Part shown: positions 21,556-32,891 of the stretch, piece after piece | How the letters are laid out: every line of letters starts with the position of its first letter | Position numbering within the stretch: the stretch's first letter is position 1 | Assembly: GCF_900167455.1 (NCBI RefSeq) | Contig: NZ_FUWJ01000012.1 | Span: 97,501 to 154,382 of the forward strand | Reading direction: 5' to 3' | DNA length: 56,882 bases | From: Enhydrobacter aerosaccus | GTDB lineage: Bacteria; Pseudomonadota; Alphaproteobacteria; Reyranellales; Reyranellaceae | The notes under the pieces: model-generated | The model's database searches: none | Told to the model about the DNA's origin: nothing | What the model saw: only the letters and a program-made list of their open reading frames with translations | Program-made: the position numbers and the translations under genes

Positions 21556-22524
21556 TTACTTGGCAGGGGCCGCCGGCGTCGACGGGTTACCGGCCGGAGC
21601 GGCAGGTGCCGGTGCAGGCGCAGGCTTGGTTCCGTCTATGTTGAACTTCTCGACCTTGGCGCCCGAGCGCAGCTGGTTCAGCATGGCCGTGACCGTCTCG
21701 CGGGCCAGGTCCTGCCGGATCTGGTCGGACATCTCCTCGAACGACGGGGGAGCCGCCTGCCGGCGGTCCTCGACCTGGATGACGTGGTAGCCGAACTGCG
21801 TCTTGACCGGATTGTCGGTCAGCTCGCCCTTCTTGAGGGCGAAGGCGGCATCGGCGAATTCCTTGACCATGTCCGTCTTCTTGAACCAGCCGAGATCGCC
21901 GCCCTCGGCGCCGGACGCCTTGTCGGTCGACTTCTCCTTGGCCAGCTTGTCGAAGGCCGCGCCCTTCTTCAGGTCGGCGATGATCGCCTTGGCCTCCGGC
22001 TCGGTCGCCACCAGGATATGGCGCGCGTGCACTTCTTCTTCGGCCGGAATGGTCTTCAGCCGCTCCTCATAGACCTGACGCATCTTCTCCGGCGTGACCT
22101 TGGCCGCGATCTGCTTCTGCAGCCAGAAATCCTGGATCACCTGCTCTTCGACGAAGGCGAGCCGCTTCTTGAAGTCAGGATCGTCGGTGACCTTGTTCTT
22201 GCGACCGTCCTGCTCGATCAGCGTGCTGTCGACGAGACGGTCGAGCAAGGCAGGGAACACCGCCGAGAGCGGCATGTTGCGGTATTGTTGCGGCAGCGAC
22301 TGCTGCGCAATCTCAAGGTCGGACAGATGGATCTGCTGGCCATTGACGATTGCGACAACCGGATCCTTGGGCGCTTCCGCCGCCTTGGGCGCCGATGTGG
22401 CGGGTTTGGAGGCCGGGGGCGCGGCTTGGGGCTTGGCCGGCTGCTGGGCGAACGCGGGAACAGCGATCGCGGCAACTGCGCAACAAACGACGGCGACGCG
22501 CAGGGGGCGCAGGCCAAGGCTCAT
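21556..22524 (-). CDS. Periplasmic parvulin-type peptidyl-prolyl isomerase
   Basis: The 322-residue protein has a signal peptide (LRVAVVCCAVAAIAVPAFA, residues 8-26), a SurA-like N-terminal chaperone region with DLEIAQQSLPQQYRNMPL, and a rotamase (PpiC) domain with VHARHILVATEPEA, SGAEGGDLGWFKK and KTQFGYHVIQVEDRR. It assists folding of exported proteins. It is divergent from secA, with 285 bases between, which is consistent with a shared role in secretion. The Pro/Ala-rich C-terminus is disordered. Confidence 0.94.
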   Translation of the reverse strand: MSLGLRPLRVAVVCCAVAAIAVPAFAQQPAKPQAAPPASKPATSAPKAAEAPKDPVVAIVNGQQIHLSDLEIAQQSLPQQYRNMPLSAVFPALLDRLVDSTLIEQDGRKNKVTDDPDFKKRLAFVEEQVIQDFWLQKQIAAKVTPEKMRQVYEERLKTIPAEEEVHARHILVATEPEAKAIIADLKKGAAFDKLAKEKSTDKASGAEGGDLGWFKKTDMVKEFADAAFALKKGELTDNPVKTQFGYHVIQVEDRRQAAPPSFEEMSDQIRQDLARETVTAMLNQLRSGAKVEKFNIDGTKPAPAPAPAAPAGNPSTPAAPAK

Positions 22525-22724
22525 GTAGGGCTCCGGGATTGAAAGGAAGGAAGAGAGGATATTTCTGGCGACAATTGCCGGCGGCCCTCCGTTTACACAG
22601 GGCCACTTGCTTCAAGCAAGCGCCCGCATCGACCGCCGGGCGATTTAGTGGCAGGCGATTGCGGCACTTTTTCGTGATTTTTCGTGAGAAGTGAGGCAAG
22701 CCGAAGCAGCCGAGCCCACTTGCG

Positions 22725-22753
22725 TTGACACTCCGGGACCCGCTCTCTATCTG
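22725..22753 (+). promoter_or_regulatory. Probable sigma-70 promoter of secA
   Basis: A perfect -35 TTGACA (22725-22730) is followed after 17 bases by TATCTG (22748-22753), a moderate -10. Transcription would start near 22760, about 50 bases before the secA ATG. The -35 and spacing are good; the -10 keeps only the TAT. Confidence 0.55.
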
Positions 22754-22809
22754 TGCTAGCAGCGGCGGGCCGGGTGCCCGCCTAAGTCTTTAGAATATCG
22801 AGGTTTTCC

Positions 22810-25572
<2,763 letters not shown>

Positions 25573-26284
25573 TCCCGGCCATAGGCGCGGACCGCGGTTA
25601 GCGGGACTGCGCTATCGTTCTGGCAGCGCGAGCCTGTGCCTGTGGCGCCATCCGGCGCAGCGGGGCTGCCCTGGGTCTTGGGGCAGTGCCGGGAAGCAGG
25701 GCGATCCGAAAGGATCGCGGGCCCGGGTGCCGCATCAGCAGCCAGAACTGGAGCAGCTGCTCGGGTCGCCGGCGGAGCCGCCCGCCTCGCCAAGGCGCCT
25801 CGCCGGTCAAGCGTTCTCCCGTCGGTACGCCAGCGCACGGCCTCCCCCTTTGTACTGAATGAGTCCTGCCGCTGATAACGCACGGTCAATGTCAGCGGAT
25901 CGAGCGGCGGCCGCGGCTGTGCAATCACGTTGCTGACCGCGCTGGCAACTGTATGCGGCGGCGGCCGGTGAACGGAGCTTGGATCGCCCATCATCAGCCG
26001 CGATTCTCGTCAGCCAGCCGCGCATCCTTTGAACCAGATCGGCCCTGTCCGGCTTGGTGCTTTTCCGTGATCAGTCAGGCACAATCCTGCGTCGGCCGCG
26101 ATCATTATCAGGATTGCAATCAAGATTAATGCCGGATTGAAACGAATGACCGGCTTTTACCCGCTATATGCCCGCGGGATTGCAGCAATTAATGCGGAAA
26201 TTTCTGGGAAATAACAGAGGCCGCAGCGACGGCGGCGGTGCGGAAACGCACGAGCGTTTCCACGCCTGGTCATGCCTTTAGAAT
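25573..26284. other. 712-bp region with no supported gene after secA
   Basis: Several overlapping frames are open (for example the minus frame 25344-25994), but they have low-complexity Arg/Ala/Pro composition, no family signature and no good ribosome site, as expected of chance frames in GC-rich DNA. From about 26040 the sequence becomes much richer in A and T. Three copies of GGATTG (26111, 26134, 26177) and two of ATTAATGC (26125, 26188) occur there. The hairpin GGAAACGC-ACGA-GCGTTTCC (26242-26261) lies just downstream of the H-NS-like gene and may end it, although no T-run follows. Confidence 0.6.
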
Positions 26285-26614
26285 TTATATGGCGAAGTCC
26301 TGGATCTTCTTGCCACTCTTCAGCGCCGCCACCAGCCATCTCGGCTGCTTGCCGCGACCGGCCCAAGTCTCGCTCTTGTTGGCGGGATTGCGGTACTTCG
26401 GCTTCACCTTCCGGCCAGCCAGCTTGCTGCGCTTATGCGATTTCACGCTGTCGCCAAGCGCGAGATCGACATCGGCCGCAGTCAGCCTGTATTTTTTCAG
26501 GACAGCCCTGAGTTGCTTGAATCCCGGCTTTTCAGCCGCCTTGAGAGATTCTGCCTTTGCCTGCAATTCACGGATTTTCGCTTCGATAGCGACAAGAGAC
26601 GAAGAACGAGCCAT
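26285..26614 (-). CDS. H-NS / HvrA-like nucleoid-associated protein
   Basis: A 109-residue basic protein. The N-terminal half is helical and coiled-coil-like (IEAKIRELQAKAESLKAAEK). The C-terminal DNA-binding end has YRNPANKSETWAGRGKQP followed by RWL, the H-NS/HvrA core (Y-R-N-P-x-G-x-T-W-x-G-R-G-x-x-P-x-W). Such proteins bind AT-rich DNA and silence acquired genes or act as trans-regulators (HvrA in photosynthetic bacteria). It sits in a local AT-rich stretch with long non-coding flanks, typical for self-regulated or acquired copies. The start is the ATG at 26614. Confidence 0.88.
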   Translation of the reverse strand: MARSSSLVAIEAKIRELQAKAESLKAAEKPGFKQLRAVLKKYRLTAADVDLALGDSVKSHKRSKLAGRKVKPKYRNPANKSETWAGRGKQPRWLVAALKSGKKIQDFAI

Positions 26615-27102
26615 TATTTAACACCCGGTTTCTGGACGCGTTTAATATGGATATTAATGCCATTGACGCAAGGCAAAACCTGTTTGCGTTGTATCAATCA
26701 ACGTATGCAAGAAATCCGGGCCGTCAGAATCTTAATCATCTTCGGTGCGTCGGAAATAATCCAGCCAGGACGATTTGCCCCGTCTCGACATACAGCCTGT
26801 CAGCAAATAGCACAGAATACGCAGTCTGTTTTGGACGTATCACGCGTGCATTCCGTGTGCAAGTGCAACCACCGCCTGTACCGGCACCGTCACCGCAATA
26901 ATGCACGTCACGACTTTGATATTATTGATATAATTCGTTGATTTTCGTCACCGCGACGAGGCCTAGATCGCCGGTTTTGCACATTCACGGGACGAGATAT
27001 TCGGCCTCGCACTCAAACAAGCGCGACCAATTGCTCACCGGAAAAACACAGCGATGTTCGTCCCGGTATCGTCGCCCGGTCAGCCGCTGCATACCGCGAC
27101 GG
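26615..27102. other. 488-bp AT-rich region upstream of the H-NS-like gene
   Basis: No gene is seen. The stretch is markedly richer in A and T than its surroundings (for example 26905-26945, with ATTATTGATATAATTCG), and should contain the promoter and probable autoregulatory binding sites for the H-NS-like protein. I could not pick a convincing promoter. Confidence 0.55.
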
Positions 27103-28056
27103 TTACTCCGCCCTGAAACCTGACGCGAGAATTACAGGACCCCATTTTTCATCGTCGGCCTTCATGATTGCCGCGAGTTGCGTCGGGCCCAGCCCGGTGG
27201 CTTCGAGCCCCAGCGGCTCGAGGCGCTGGCGCAGCTCGGGCTGATGCGCGGCATCGATCGCCGCGCGCGCCAAGATCTCAACCGTCTCGTTCGGCGTTCC
27301 GGCCGGAGCAAACAGCGCATACCAGGCCGAACCCTCGATGTCGTATCCACATTCCCGGAAGGTAGGAACACCGGGATATTGTGGCGATCGCGCTGCGCCC
27401 GACGAGGCGAGGATACGGCCCTTGCCCGATTGCACGAGCGTTCCGAGATCCGCGATCGGCAAAACTGCGGCCGGAATTTCCCCCGCCATCAATGCCTGCA
27501 GCACCTGGGCCGTCCCCTTGTACGGCACATGCGTCAACTGGATGCCGGCGCTCTTCGCGAACATCAGGCCGAAGAAATGCGGAAGGCTGCCGACGGCGGC
27601 AGAGGCAAAGTTGCCGAAGGAACCACCCTTCCGCGCCAGAGCGACGTATTCGGCGAGAGTTTGCACCGGGACCTGGGCGCCAACGCCAAAAGCGAGTTGG
27701 AACGAGGCAAGGTGCGCCACCGGCACATAATCCTTGAAGGGATCGTAATCGAGCTTCGCGTAGGAATGCGGGAACGCCACCATGTTCGCCAGCGGCGTCA
27801 TGAGCAGCGTGTTTCCATCCGGTGCTGCCGTCTTCACGATCATATTGGCAACGATCCCGCTCGCGCCGGGCTTGTTCTCGACAAAAACGGGCCGGTTGAG
27901 GCTGACGCGCATCCTGTCGGCGATAAGACGAGCAACGGTATCGCTGCTGGCACCGGCCGGATAGCCGAGCACGATGCGCAAGGGACGTTCGTCCGCTTTC
28001 GCGCCGCTTGCGAAGAACGTCATGCCGCCCAGGACGGACCGTCGCGTCAGTTTCAT
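27103..28056 (-). CDS. Tripartite tricarboxylate (Bug-family) substrate-binding protein
   Basis: The 317-residue protein begins MKLTRRSVLGGMTFFASGAKA, a Tat-type twin-arginine signal. The body has Bug/TctC hallmarks: the VLGYPAGASSDTVARLIAD segment, VENKPGASG and YPGVPTFRECG. Bug proteins capture carboxylates or related small molecules for TctAB-type transporters or for signalling; the ligand is unknown and no TctAB genes are nearby. The ATG at 28056 is favoured by a GAGGA ribosome site 8 bases before it; ATGs at 28071 and 28110 are less likely. It is divergent from the TonB receptor, 176 bases apart. Confidence 0.9.
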   Translation of the reverse strand: MKLTRRSVLGGMTFFASGAKADERPLRIVLGYPAGASSDTVARLIADRMRVSLNRPVFVENKPGASGIVANMIVKTAAPDGNTLLMTPLANMVAFPHSYAKLDYDPFKDYVPVAHLASFQLAFGVGAQVPVQTLAEYVALARKGGSFGNFASAAVGSLPHFFGLMFAKSAGIQLTHVPYKGTAQVLQALMAGEIPAAVLPIADLGTLVQSGKGRILASSGAARSPQYPGVPTFRECGYDIEGSAWYALFAPAGTPNETVEILARAAIDAAHQPELRQRLEPLGLEATGLGPTQLAAIMKADDEKWGPVILASGFRAE

Positions 28057-28169
28057 TGACTCAATCCTCATGATCCACGCGACCCTAGGCATGCCCAATG
28101 GTGTTGTCACAGGCCGCGTCGGCGGAATGACGAGGTTGATCGACTCTTCACCGACCGGGTTCGATACGA

Positions 28170-28197
28170 TTGACGATACGAAATGTTATACTATAAC
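28170..28197 (+). promoter_or_regulatory. Promoter of the TonB-dependent receptor gene
   Basis: TTGACG (28170-28175), a 16-base spacer and TATAAC (28192-28197). Transcription would begin near 28204, giving a ~30-base leader that contains a GGGGGA ribosome site before the ATG at 28233. The -10 box lies inside a Zur-type palindrome, so binding there would block RNA polymerase. Confidence 0.6.
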
Positions 28198-28202
28198 AAT
28201 CA
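28180..28202. promoter_or_regulatory. Zur-type (zinc uptake regulator) operator
   Basis: Bases 28180-28202 read GAAATGTTATA-C-TATAACA followed by ATCA. The published gammaproteobacterial Zur consensus is GAAATGTTATA-N-TATAACATTTC; the left 11 bases and TATAACA of the right half are identical. The core GTTATA-C-TATAAC is a perfect inverted repeat. The box covers the -10 of the receptor promoter. Zur represses zinc-uptake genes when zinc is plentiful; the divergent Bug gene could also be affected. Confidence 0.72.
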
Positions 28203-28232
28203 TAGTGTAGGCGTAATTGGGGGAATGAGGCG

Positions 28233-30449
28233 ATGCGGCGGTACCTGGGGCGCTCTTGGCGAGGCGGTGCGGCATTGGTGCTGGGAGCGGCATTGGTGCT
28301 GGGAGCGGCCGTGGCCACACCGGCGCTCGCGCAAACATCGCCTTCGACGACGCCTCCCGATGTGTCGCCCGCGCCGATGCCGGCTCCAGGTGCTGCGCCT
28401 GCTCCTGCCGCTGATGCGAGCGGGCTCGGCATCACTGTGACCGCGAAGCGACTCGACGAGGCACGCAGTTCGATCCAGCCCAGCCTTGGTGCGTCACGCT
28501 ACGATTTCACGCCCGAATCCATCAAAGCCATTCCCCAGGGCGATCAGGCACCGCTGAACCAGGTGTTGCTGCGCGCTCCGGGCGTGGTGCAGGACAGCTT
28601 CGGCCAGATCCATGTGCGCGGCGATCATGGAAACGTGCAGTATCGGCTCGACGGTGTTCAGTTGCCGGAAGGTCTATCGCTGTTCAGCAACGCGCTGGCG
28701 ACTCAATATGCCGACAAGATAGCGCTCATCACTGGTGCCTTGCCGGCCCAGTACGGTCTTCGCCAGGCCGGCGTGGTCGACATCACCCTCAAATCCGGCA
28801 CGAGCGATCCCGGCGCCGAAAGCTCGATCATGATGGGCTCGCGCGATTATGTGCAGCCTTCTGGGACCTATGGCGGCCGCAGCGGCAACGTCGATTACTT
28901 CATCACCGGCCAGTTTCTCCATAACGCCATCGGCATCGAGAATCCGACCTCCTCCTACACCCCGATCCATGACGTCACGAACCAGTGGCATGCCCTGGGC
29001 AAGGTGACGGACATCATCGACGAGGGCACGCGGGTGAGCTTCATCGCCGGCGGATCGAGCGGGCAGTTTCAGATCCCGAACAACCCCGGACAGACGCCGC
29101 AGTTCACCGTCCAGGGGAATACGACCTTCAACAGCAGCCTGCTGAACCAGCTTCAGTGGGAAGATACCTATTACGGCATCCTGTCGCTGCAGAAGCACCA
29201 CGGCGACCTCGACTTCCAGCTCTCGGGTTTCACCCGCTATTCCGCGCTCAGCTTCCAGCCAGACGCGCTGGGTGATCTCATGTTCAACGGCATCGCGCCG
29301 TGGGCCAAGCAGACGGATCTGGCTATTGGCATGCAGGGCGACGGGAGCTGGAAGGCAACGTCCACCCACACCGTGCGCGCCGGTTTCCTGGTCCAACGCG
29401 AACGCGCGACCAGCCTGACCAATGCCCAGGTCCTGCCGGTCGACGACACGGGCGCCGTCAGCAGCGATCAGCCGCTCGGCATCGCTTACGGTTCCGACAG
29501 GATCGGCTGGACCTACAGCGTCTACCTGCAGGACGAATGGAAGATCCTTCCCAAGGTGACCGTGAATTACGGCCTGCGCTTCGACGCGATCAACGCCGCC
29601 ACCCAGGAGAACCAGCTCAGCCCGCGCATCAATGTGGTCTGGGAACCGAACGACATGCTGACGGTTCACGGTGGCTACGCGCGCTACTTCACGCCGCCAC
29701 CGCTCAACCAGGTCAACAACGCCGCGATCGCCGCCACAGCCGGCACGACCGCCGCGCCGACCATTACCCAGAACACCCCGGCGATGGCAGAGCGCTCCAA
29801 CTATTTCGACGCCGGCTTCGAGATCCGCCCCAAGGACAGCCTGAAGTTCGGCTTCGACGCCTACTACAAGATCGCGCAGAACCTGCTCGACGAAGGTCAG
29901 TTTGGGGCGCCGATCGTCCTGACGTCGTTCAACTATGCCAACGCGACCGTCAAAGGGTTCGAACTGACAGGCGCCTATGACAGGGGCCCCTGGTCGGTCT
30001 ACGGCAATTTCGCCTGGTCCGATGCCCAGGGCACCAACATCAACTCGGCGCAATTCAACTTCGGCGCCGACGAACTCGCCTTCATCCAGCAGCACTACAT
30101 CTACCTGGATCACAACCAGAGCTGGACCGGCTCCGGCGGCGTTGCCTACACGGTCAATCCCGACTCCGACTGGGCGACCCGTTTGTCGACCGACATCATC
30201 TTCGGCACCGGCCTGCGCAAGACCGTCCTGACGCCAAACGACACGTCCCTGCCGAGCTATGCGGTGTGGAACCTGTCGGCCGTCCAGAAACTGCCGATCA
30301 AGGGCATGCGCAGCGTCAATCTGCGCCTGGATGTTATCAACGTGCTCGACAGCGTTTACGAGTTACGCGACGGCACCGGAGTCGGCGTCGGCGCGCCTCA
30401 GTACGGCCTGCGGCGGACGTTTCTGGTCTCGCTGGCGCAGAAGTTCTGA
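28233..30449 (+). CDS. TonB-dependent outer-membrane receptor, probably zinc-related
   Basis: The 738-residue protein has a signal peptide (about residues 1-34, ending TPALA), an Ala/Pro-rich linker, a TonB-box-like ITVTAKR, a plug domain (LNQVLLRAPGVVQDSFGQIH, then GVVDITLKSG) and a C-terminal beta-barrel with the typical final aromatic residue (LAQKF). Such receptors import metal chelates or cobalamin using TonB energy. The Zur-box-like operator over its promoter argues for zinc or zincophore uptake (ZnuD-like role); this is inference, since no His-rich cluster typical of ZnuD is evident. Confidence 0.92.
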   Translation: MRRYLGRSWRGGAALVLGAALVLGAAVATPALAQTSPSTTPPDVSPAPMPAPGAAPAPAADASGLGITVTAKRLDEARSSIQPSLGASRYDFTPESIKAIPQGDQAPLNQVLLRAPGVVQDSFGQIHVRGDHGNVQYRLDGVQLPEGLSLFSNALATQYADKIALITGALPAQYGLRQAGVVDITLKSGTSDPGAESSIMMGSRDYVQPSGTYGGRSGNVDYFITGQFLHNAIGIENPTSSYTPIHDVTNQWHALGKVTDIIDEGTRVSFIAGGSSGQFQIPNNPGQTPQFTVQGNTTFNSSLLNQLQWEDTYYGILSLQKHHGDLDFQLSGFTRYSALSFQPDALGDLMFNGIAPWAKQTDLAIGMQGDGSWKATSTHTVRAGFLVQRERATSLTNAQVLPVDDTGAVSSDQPLGIAYGSDRIGWTYSVYLQDEWKILPKVTVNYGLRFDAINAATQENQLSPRINVVWEPNDMLTVHGGYARYFTPPPLNQVNNAAIAATAGTTAAPTITQNTPAMAERSNYFDAGFEIRPKDSLKFGFDAYYKIAQNLLDEGQFGAPIVLTSFNYANATVKGFELTGAYDRGPWSVYGNFAWSDAQGTNINSAQFNFGADELAFIQQHYIYLDHNQSWTGSGGVAYTVNPDSDWATRLSTDIIFGTGLRKTVLTPNDTSLPSYAVWNLSAVQKLPIKGMRSVNLRLDVINVLDSVYELRDGTGVGVGAPQYGLRRTFLVSLAQKF

Positions 30450-30678
30450 GGCCCGGCACCAGCAGCTTCTACCGTCACCCGAGGGGAGCCGCCCGGAGGG
30501 CGGCGTAGCCGAGGGGCCCTCTTGGCTGCGCTGGATTCAGCGACGAGGCACAAAAAAGATCCCGAGGTTGCGCTCGGGACGACGAGGATTATTGCCAGAG
30601 GCGATTTCCCTTGGGCGCAAATCGCCAGACTCCAAACTGACAAGATTCCGACATCGCGGGCGTGCTAAGCAATCCGGC
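30450..30678. repeat. REP-like palindromic intergenic repeats
   Basis: Two GC-rich inverted repeats lie between the receptor and phosphatase genes. The first is GCCGCCC-GGA-GGGCGGC (30488-30504), set within a longer symmetric context (GAGGGGAGCC ... GTAGCCGAGGGG). The second is TCCCGAG-GTTGCG-CTCGGGA (30560-30579), followed on the minus strand by TCTTTTTT. The second has the look of an intrinsic terminator on the minus strand, but no minus-strand gene lies upstream of it, so a dispersed repeat element is more likely. Confidence 0.55.
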
Positions 30679-31434
30679 ATGGATGCCATAACCCTTCCCC
30701 ATGTCGTGCCGCTCGAAGGCGGCTCGAACTTCCGTGACCTCGGCGGTTATCGCACCGTCGATGGGCGTACCGTGCGCCGGGGCGTCGTATTCCGGTCGGC
30801 TCATCTCGGTGCGCTGACGGATGCCGACCGCGCCGCTCTCGGCCGGCTTGCCGTCCGCACCATCGTCGATCTGCGCGGCGTCAACGAGGCCGCGGAAACG
30901 CCGCACCGCATCGACGGCACGGGAGCGCGCATCGTTGGCGCCCACATCGAGCCCGGTGTCGGCGAGAAGATCAGGTTCGCGATCGAGGACGGAAGCGCGA
31001 CGCCGTTCCTGATGATGCAGTACCTGACCGATCACTATCGCGACTATCCACGCCGCTGCACGCCCGGGTTCCGCACCTTGTTCGCCACCCTGAGCGACGG
31101 GACGCACCGCCCGCTGGTCTTCCATTGCACCGCCGGCAAGGACCGCACCGGCTTCGCGTCAGCGCTTCTGCTGACGCTACTCGGCGTGTCCTGGGACGAT
31201 GTCATGGAGGATTATCTCCGCACCAACGATCTGTGGACCGGCCATATCGGGCGCTATCCTGAACTCGATATCGATACGCGGGCGGCAATCATCGAGGCGC
31301 GTCGTCCCTATCTCGAAGCGGCGTTCGAGGTCGTGACAGCGGAATTCGGCGGGCCGGAAGCCTTCGCCGAAAAAGCCCTCGGCCTGGATGCCGACGCCCA
31401 CCAGCGGCTGAAGGAAGAATTGCTGGAGGCGTAA
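30679..31434 (+). CDS. Tyrosine phosphatase family protein (Y_phosphatase3 type)
   Basis: The 251-residue protein starts with the family's SNFRDLGGYRTVDGRTVRRG and holds the phosphatase signature HCTAGKDRTGFA (Cys150 and Arg156 of CX5R). These enzymes belong to the group including Mycobacterium PtpB and bacterial lipid or tyrosine phosphatases; the substrate here is unknown. No signal peptide is present, so it is probably cytosolic. The ATG at 30679 is chosen from the homologous start; the frame is open further upstream through the repeats. The next gene begins 67 bases downstream. Confidence 0.9.
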   Translation: MDAITLPHVVPLEGGSNFRDLGGYRTVDGRTVRRGVVFRSAHLGALTDADRAALGRLAVRTIVDLRGVNEAAETPHRIDGTGARIVGAHIEPGVGEKIRFAIEDGSATPFLMMQYLTDHYRDYPRRCTPGFRTLFATLSDGTHRPLVFHCTAGKDRTGFASALLLTLLGVSWDDVMEDYLRTNDLWTGHIGRYPELDIDTRAAIIEARRPYLEAAFEVVTAEFGGPEAFAEKALGLDADAHQRLKEELLEA

Positions 31435-31501
31435 AGACGAGGCCGCGCCTCGCGATCCACTGACGCTGGGCCAGGACGCCGCTCGGCCCCTATTATAGGT
31501 C

Positions 31502-32752
31502 ATGGCCACCATGCGCTATGACACCCCCGAGCCTTTCAAGGTCGAGATCCCCGAGCGAGCGCTGATCGATCTCGACGAGCGCCTGCGCCGCTGGCGTCCA
31601 CCGACTGCCATTGCCGACAATGGCAGCTGGGCCTCCGGCACCGCGCCGGAGTTCCTGGCTGAACTGGTCGATCATTGGCGTCACGCCTACGACTGGCAGC
31701 GCTGCCAGGAAGCCATCAACCGCTGGCCCAACTATCTGGTCGATATCGATGGCCAGCGCCTGCATTTCATCCGCGAGCCGGGAACCGAGCTGGACGGCGC
31801 GCCGCGACCGTTTCCGCTGGTGATCACGCACGGATGGCCGGGTTCGATCGTCGAATTCCTGCATGTCATCGATGTGCTGGCACACCCCGAAGCGCATGGC
31901 GGCGATCCGCTCGATGCCTTCGATGTGATCGTGCCGTCCCTGCCCGGCTACGGCTTTTCGGGACCGCCGGTACGGCCCGACGGCAGTCTCGGGCCGATCG
32001 GTCCGCGCGCCATCGGCAGCCTGTGGCACCGGCTGGTTCACGACAAGCTGAACTATCGGCGGCCCTACGGTGTGCAGGGAGGCGACTGGGGCGCGGTCGT
32101 CTCGTCCTGGACCGCGTTCGATCATCCGGTGACGGAAGAGAAGGAGGGCTGGAAATCCGGTGTGCTCGGCCTCCATCTCAACATGATGGGCCTGCGCCCG
32201 GGCATCGATCTCAAGACAGCCGCGCTCAGTGCGGCCGAGAAGGACTGGCTCGACGTGGTGCTGACCGGGCTCGATGACAGAACCGCCTATCAGCGCATCC
32301 AGGCGACGCGTCCGCAGACGCTGGGCGTGGCGCTGGCCGATTCACCCGTCGGGCTGGCGGCGTGGATCGTCGAGAAGTTTCGCGACTGGAGCGATTGCGG
32401 CGGCGATCCGCGGAGCCGCTTCTCGCTGGATCTGCTGCTGGACAACATCATGGTTTATTGGCTGACCGGGACGGCCGGTACCGCCACCTGGCTTTATCGC
32501 GGGGTCACCGAACAGAAGCCGCGCGCGCTGCCGGCCGGCGCCCGTGTCGAAACGCCGACCGCGCTTGCCGCCTTTCCCGCCGATCTCGCTCCCGCGCCCC
32601 CGAAGGAATGGATCGAGCGTGCCTATAACCTGCGTCAGCACACGGTCATGCCGCGGGGAGGTCACTTCGCCGCGCTCGAAGAGCCCACGTTGCTGGTCGA
32701 GGATATCCGCAGCTTCTTCCGTCCTCTCCGTTTCGGCGCGGCGAACGACTGA
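31502..32752 (+). CDS. Epoxide hydrolase, alpha/beta fold
   Basis: The 416-residue protein has the EHN N-terminal domain (PEPFKVEIPERALIDLDERL), the oxyanion motif THGWPGS (residues 109-115), the nucleophile Asp195 in GGDWGAV and the catalytic His388 in PRGGHFAALEEP. It opens epoxides to diols through a covalent ester. The closest look-alikes are microsomal-type epoxide hydrolases and juvenile-hormone-type homologues of bacteria. The substrate is unknown; the neighbours (hydratase, two oxygenases, flavin oxidoreductase) suggest catabolism of an alkyl or aromatic compound. Confidence 0.92.
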   Translation: MATMRYDTPEPFKVEIPERALIDLDERLRRWRPPTAIADNGSWASGTAPEFLAELVDHWRHAYDWQRCQEAINRWPNYLVDIDGQRLHFIREPGTELDGAPRPFPLVITHGWPGSIVEFLHVIDVLAHPEAHGGDPLDAFDVIVPSLPGYGFSGPPVRPDGSLGPIGPRAIGSLWHRLVHDKLNYRRPYGVQGGDWGAVVSSWTAFDHPVTEEKEGWKSGVLGLHLNMMGLRPGIDLKTAALSAAEKDWLDVVLTGLDDRTAYQRIQATRPQTLGVALADSPVGLAAWIVEKFRDWSDCGGDPRSRFSLDLLLDNIMVYWLTGTAGTATWLYRGVTEQKPRALPAGARVETPTALAAFPADLAPAPPKEWIERAYNLRQHTVMPRGGHFAALEEPTLLVEDIRSFFRPLRFGAAND

Positions 32753-32766
32753 GCGGCAGAAGCGAT

Positions 32767-32825
32767 GGGACAGTCGGGACGGGCGGGACAGCGGGGACAG
32801 ACCGGGACACCGGGGACGGCGGGAC
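32767..32825. repeat. Seven-copy GGGAC array, ~9-bp period
   Basis: GGGAC starts at 32767, 32776, 32785, 32794, 32804, 32813 and 32821, i.e. spacings of 9, 9, 9, 10, 9 and 8 bases. It lies between the convergent epoxide hydrolase and MaoC-like genes, 14 bases after the first gene's stop. The regular G-runs could form a G-quadruplex on the plus strand. An inverted repeat CCTCAAG/CTTGAGG (32832-32838, 32850-32856) follows. Confidence 0.8.
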
Positions 32826-32891
32826 GAAGGACCTCAAGCCCTTGGCATCCTTGAGGAAAATCGTCCCCGGAGCCTGGGACGCGGCCCGGGA

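Noticed and set aside
30259..30678. Upstream extension of the tyrosine phosphatase frame
   Set aside because: Runs through the receptor gene and REP-like repeats; the conserved N-terminus begins at 30679.
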